DNA from: Bacteroidota bacterium
GTDB lineage: Bacteria > Bacteroidota > Bacteroidia > Bacteroidales > Bacteroidaceae
Length of the DNA stretch: 64,000 nt
Reading direction: 5' to 3'
NCBI GenBank assembly: GCA_023426145.1
Contig: JAFABG010000034.1
Span: 102,510-166,509, forward strand
Of this stretch, positions 62,041 through 64,000 are shown one piece after another. Position 1 is the stretch's first letter. Each line of letters begins with the position of its first letter. The position numbers and the translations under genes are program-made. Under the pieces are notes generated by a model. The model was not told the origin of the DNA and ran no database searches. It was given only the letters and a program-made list of their open reading frames with translations.

Positions 62041-62370
62041 CTATACACCCCGTTGACGGATTGAACGCTAACTGTGAGCGAGACACAGGCGGGGTACTTT
62101 GATTAGTTCTTTGATATAATGATAAAGCTTGTTCGGTGTAATTCATAAACCGTGAACGAGTGAACTAAAGATAACGCACATGAGCGAGTTGGGGCTTGCA
62201 AATTGTGTAATGTGTAACAATTAATAGAAAACACCGCAAAATCGTCTTTGAGCAGTAAGCATACGAGTTAGGCGTTCGTACTGTTTTCGATCTATATAGC
62301 CCGTGCCGAGCTTGTGATAAGAGTTCTGCTCTTCGATGAGAGCACGGGCACAAACTAATATCTTATTATT
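62041..62370. other. Gene-free, structured 330-bp stretch
   Basis: There is no credible ORF. Several stem-loops stand in series: ACCCCG (62047-62052) with CGGGGT (62090-62095), enclosing CTGTG/CACAG (62072-62076, 62084-62088); AATTGT with ACAATT near 62200-62221; and GCCCGTGC (62299-62306) with GCACGGGC (62342-62349), enclosing AAGAG/CTCTT. The last ends 21 bases before the next gene. These look like RNA structures, perhaps processing sites or small RNAs; none matches a family I know. Confidence 0.45.
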
Positions 62371-62556
62371 ATGAAAGTATTACCTATATTATTTATCTGG
62401 TGTATGTCATTTGTATCAATGGCTATTACTTGTATGAGTTTTGGCCTAGCATTCTGGCTATCTTTTTTAGTCTTTACTATTACCTGTACATACATTGGGA
62501 AAAACAATAAGCGTCTCGAAAGAGAGTTTGATGAATTACTAGATAATAATGAATAA
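62371..62556 (+). CDS. Small two-helix membrane protein
   Basis: A 62-residue protein made of two hydrophobic segments (VLPILFIWCMSFVSMAITCMSF and GLAFWLSFLVFTITCTYIG) and a charged end (KNNKRLEREFDELLDNNE). The size and layout would suit a holin or a small regulator of membrane proteins, but there is no lysis gene beside it. It lies between structured non-coding stretches on the rightward strand. Confidence 0.55.
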   Translation: MKVLPILFIWCMSFVSMAITCMSFGLAFWLSFLVFTITCTYIGKNNKRLEREFDELLDNNE

Positions 62557-62563
62557 AATTAAT

Positions 62564-62653
62564 GAACCTGCTAAAAGGTAGGCCGATAATCCGGTGTAAG
62601 GTTCCTGCAATAAGTCAGTACTGTGAGTAAGGAAAAACCATCCGGGCGGGTTC
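62564..62653 (+). ncRNA. Branched RNA-like fold
   Basis: GAACCTGC (62564-62571) pairs with GCGGGTTC (62646-62653), eight pairs with one G-T. Inside stand CCT...AGG (62567-62580 region) and CCG-ATAAT-CGG (near 62583-62593). The outline is a multibranched fold of about 90 nt, tRNA-sized but with no T-loop. It could be a small RNA or a decayed tRNA. Confidence 0.35.
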
Positions 62654-62730
62654 AAAGACATTGTTTGTCGTGTTTTATTTTGTGTTTGTATAAGGTGTAC
62701 CGTTCGCGAGAATAGTTCACCTTTCTTCTT

Positions 62731-62905
62731 GAAGGAATGGCGGAATTGGTAGACGCACGTATTTAATTAAAGTAGCATAGTGTAATGGAAGCACACGCAC
62801 ATTTATGGCGTAGTGAAGCAAGTACAAGCGACGGGTTCGAGTCCCCTTGTGAAAAGAAAGAATACGATTTAGACGTAAATCCCCGTTCGAGTCGGGGTTC
62901 CTTCA
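62731..62905 (+). tRNA. tRNA-Leu-like gene with about 92 extra nt in the anticodon loop
   Basis: All outer parts of a type II tRNA pair perfectly. The acceptor stem is GAAGGAA (62731-62737) with TTCCTTC (62898-62904) and A73. The D region GGCGGAATTGGTAGACGC is the leucine type. The anticodon stem is CGTAT (62758-62762) with ATACG (62862-62866), the variable arm TTTA-GACG-TAAA, and the T arm CCCCG-TTCGAGT-CGGGG. The anticodon loop spans 62763-62861, 99 nt instead of 7. The insertion holds a D-arm-like GCAT...AAGC, a hairpin ACGC...GCGT and a second T-arm-like GGGTTCGAGTCCC. The anticodon cannot be assigned without knowing how, or whether, the insert is removed. Leu is inferred from the D region and variable arm. 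Confidence 0.75.
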
Positions 62906-63114
62906 CTATTTATTTTTTATGTTTAACCAATGATGCCAGTGTAAAGGACACTGTAGGGTTAGAGTCCCTTGTTTGAGTTTTGAATTGTTCTAACTTCTCC
63001 CAGAGTGCTTTGATCGGCTATCTGGGAACACAGTAGCTCGTGAGAGTGAATGTTTGTTTATCATAATATTATTTGAGAACTTGAAGTCCACACCAAAGCG
63101 TTGGTGTGGCACAT

Positions 63115-63215
63115 GGGGAGGTATTCTCAATGGAAAAGAGAGCATAAAGAAAACGTACGAAGTGCTTTATGTATTGCTGATGCAATTATTTAGGTTCGAC
63201 TCCTAAACTGCCCCA
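63115..63215 (+). tRNA. Type II tRNA-like gene with a 17-nt anticodon loop
   Basis: The acceptor GGGGAGG (63115-63121) pairs with CTGCCCC (63208-63214), six of seven, and A73 follows. T8 and A9 are in place. The D stem is TTCT/AGAG. The anticodon stem ATAAA (63144-63148) pairs with TTTAT (63166-63170). The variable arm is ATTGC-TGAT-GCAAT (63173-63186), and the T arm TTAGG-TTCGACT-CCTAA. The anticodon loop (63149-63165) has 17 nt, ten more than normal, so no anticodon is assigned. The long variable arm limits it to Leu, Ser or Tyr. A perfect 9-bp hairpin, CCACACCAA/TTGGTGTGG (63088-63109), stands just upstream. Confidence 0.6.
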
Positions 63216-63240
63216 CAAATAATTAATCAAAATTTATTGT

Positions 63241-63465
63241 ATGGCAAAGAAGACTATTAGAGAAGTAATTCTAAGCGTTAAGGCTGGTAAAACGAAATCT
63301 ATATCCACGGATAAAATTGATATTGATGGATATAGACAAGATGCATATAGGATCAGCAAGAAAGCTAAGGATGGTGGGATAATTGTCCCAGAAGGAAAAC
63401 CTCTTTACACTATTTCGGTGAATAAGAGAATTGGAAAGATGTTTATCATCAATAATGGACAATAA
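63241..63465 (+). CDS. Small hypothetical phage-type protein
   Basis: A 74-residue basic protein (MAKKTIREVILSVKAGKTKSISTDKIDIDGYRQDAYRISK...). The family is unknown to me; the pattern of strands and a single helix would suit a small nucleic-acid-binding protein. It starts 25 bases after the tRNA-like gene and may be on the same transcript. It is followed by the LuxR-type HTH gene 21 bases later. Confidence 0.65.
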   Translation: MAKKTIREVILSVKAGKTKSISTDKIDIDGYRQDAYRISKKAKDGGIIVPEGKPLYTISVNKRIGKMFIINNGQ

Positions 63466-63486
63466 TGAATTTCAATTTACACGATT

Positions 63487-63846
63487 ATGGAAAGAATATT
63501 TAATGAATTAACACCCGAATGCGAAATCACAGCAAGAATGTATGCTCAAGGGTATGAGAAAAAAGAGATAGCCTCTTTAAAATGCAGAGCTGTTAGCACT
63601 ATTAATAATCAGATTCAAGAGGTTTTTAAAGTGCTAAATATTAGGAATGGGCGAGAGTTAGCTACCATGCTTTATGAGAGAATATCGGGATTGAGGTTTA
63701 CGATGGACTTTAATCCTGTTAGTAGAGCCATTGTAGCTTGCTGCTTTTTATGTTTGTTTTCTCTATCGCTTTATCACGAACAAAGTGATATGAGAAGATG
63801 TAGAAAAACAAGAACAGAAAGATTTGAAAGAAGGAGATTGGAATGA
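63487..63846 (+). CDS. LuxR-type HTH regulator with membrane segment
   Basis: A 119-residue protein with a LuxR C-terminal HTH (about 5-60: FNELTPECEITARMYAQGYEKKEIASL, then STINNQIQEVFKVLNIRNGRELATML). A hydrophobic segment (AIVACCFLCLFSLSLY, about 79-95) and a very basic tail (RRCRKTRTERFERRRLE) follow. There is no sensor domain. Proteins of this form are frequent in Bacteroides phages. Its stop codon overlaps the next ATG (ATGA). Confidence 0.8.
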   Translation: MERIFNELTPECEITARMYAQGYEKKEIASLKCRAVSTINNQIQEVFKVLNIRNGRELATMLYERISGLRFTMDFNPVSRAIVACCFLCLFSLSLYHEQSDMRRCRKTRTERFERRRLE

Positions 63847-63917
63847 ATGCAAAAAACAAATTAAGTACTTTATATAGTGGAAAATCCAACGTAACTGCCC
63901 CCCAGTGTCCAATGTAA
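63843..63917 (+). pseudogene. Small ORF interrupted by an insertion-sequence end
   Basis: An ATG overlapping the previous stop opens a frame MNAKNKLSTLYSG that soon runs into the repeated TCCAA(C/T)GTAA motif and stops. Start overlap of this kind is normal for a next phage gene, so the original gene was probably longer and has been cut by the element at its right. Confidence 0.4.
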
Positions 63918-64000
63918 ATTGCCCCCCTGTTTCATTTTTTTCAAATTGATAAAATCATCACTTCCAAAAGTGCTCTGTTCGCTACCAGTATGCTGGGGTT
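63880..64000. mobile_element. Probable insertion-sequence end (IS21-like terminal repeats)
   Basis: Two imperfect direct repeats stand together: TCCAACGTAACTGCCCCCC (63883-63901) and TCCAATGTAAATTGCCCCCC (63908-63927), then TGTTTCATTTTTTTC. Multiple terminal repeats of about 20 bases are typical of IS21 elements. The sequence continues past the edge with no complete gene. Family assignment is tentative. Confidence 0.4.

Noticed and set aside
62764..62860. Group I intron in the tRNA-Leu anticodon loop, as in cyanobacteria
   Set aside because: The insert is about 92 nt, well below the size of group I introns, and shows none of their core helices that I can find.
62785..62976. 63-codon plus-strand ORF
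   Set aside because: It lies across the tRNA-Leu-like gene and its insertion; the RNA fold explains the sequence far better.

Overview
The window is chromosomal DNA of a Bacteroidales bacterium, most likely a Bacteroides species. The signs are SusC/SusD pairs, a hybrid two-component system (HTCS), many exact Bacteroides -7 promoter elements (TAnnTTTG, several with TTG 19-20 bases upstream), SpII lipoproteins followed by acidic residues, and Bacteroidales-only families (DUF4248, smalltalk, VirE_N/DUF3987, PCMD).

Region 1 (1-22,544) is a polysaccharide utilisation locus (PUL) for pectic arabinan. On the minus strand lie a three-domain LamG surface binding protein, two SusC/SusD pairs and a GH43 enzyme cut by the left edge, apparently one operon. 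An HTCS sensor-regulator follows. A divergent plus-strand operon encodes GH43, GH51 and GH43 enzymes that finish arabino-oligosaccharides in the periplasm. Order and content match the B. thetaiotaomicron arabinan locus (BT0360-BT0369) as I recall it. Both operons carry the same upstream arrangement: two TGTCCACC-type boxes exactly 21 bp apart, then 20-21 bases to TATTTTTG. This is a convincing candidate HTCS operator. Region 2 (22,738-27,642) is a galactose operon (galM, sugar/proton symporter, galK) with divergent manA.

Region 3 (27,700-36,823) is accessory. It holds a DUF4248 protein, a GH78 rhamnosidase with a relic of a second copy behind it, a DnaB-like ATPase between two near-identical 42-bp hairpins, and the amidase/smalltalk/HU-like/VirE_N-DUF3987 cluster. 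Region 4 (36,826-41,043) is a minimal type VI-B CRISPR system: one Cas13b of 1042 residues with both HEPN RxxxxH motifs, its own promoter, and eight 36-nt repeats. There is no cas1, cas2, csx27 or csx28. An exact 36-bp direct repeat and a decayed copy of the neighbouring 83-codon gene bound the locus and record how it arrived.

Region 5 (41,014-58,711) is core chromosome: ytxH/holin-like envelope operon, SDR oxidoreductase, SPOR lipoprotein, PCMD protein, OmpA porin, ruvX, def, a TPR protein, thrS-infC-rpmI-rplT, a flavodoxin/ferredoxin fusion, xpt, iorBA, mltG and a CDP-alcohol phosphotransferase.

Region 6 (58,745-64,000) is the edge of a prophage-like element. It starts at a tRNA-Thr 3' fragment (an att site) and runs off the right end. 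It carries an S24-type repressor, small membrane and lipoprotein genes, repressor-type operators repeated at two promoters, small phage-like genes, and about 1.2 kb of structured non-coding DNA. This includes two type II tRNA genes whose anticodon loops are abnormally large; one holds an insertion of about 92 nt that is itself tRNA-like. The last ~120 bases look like an insertion-sequence end that interrupts a small ORF.
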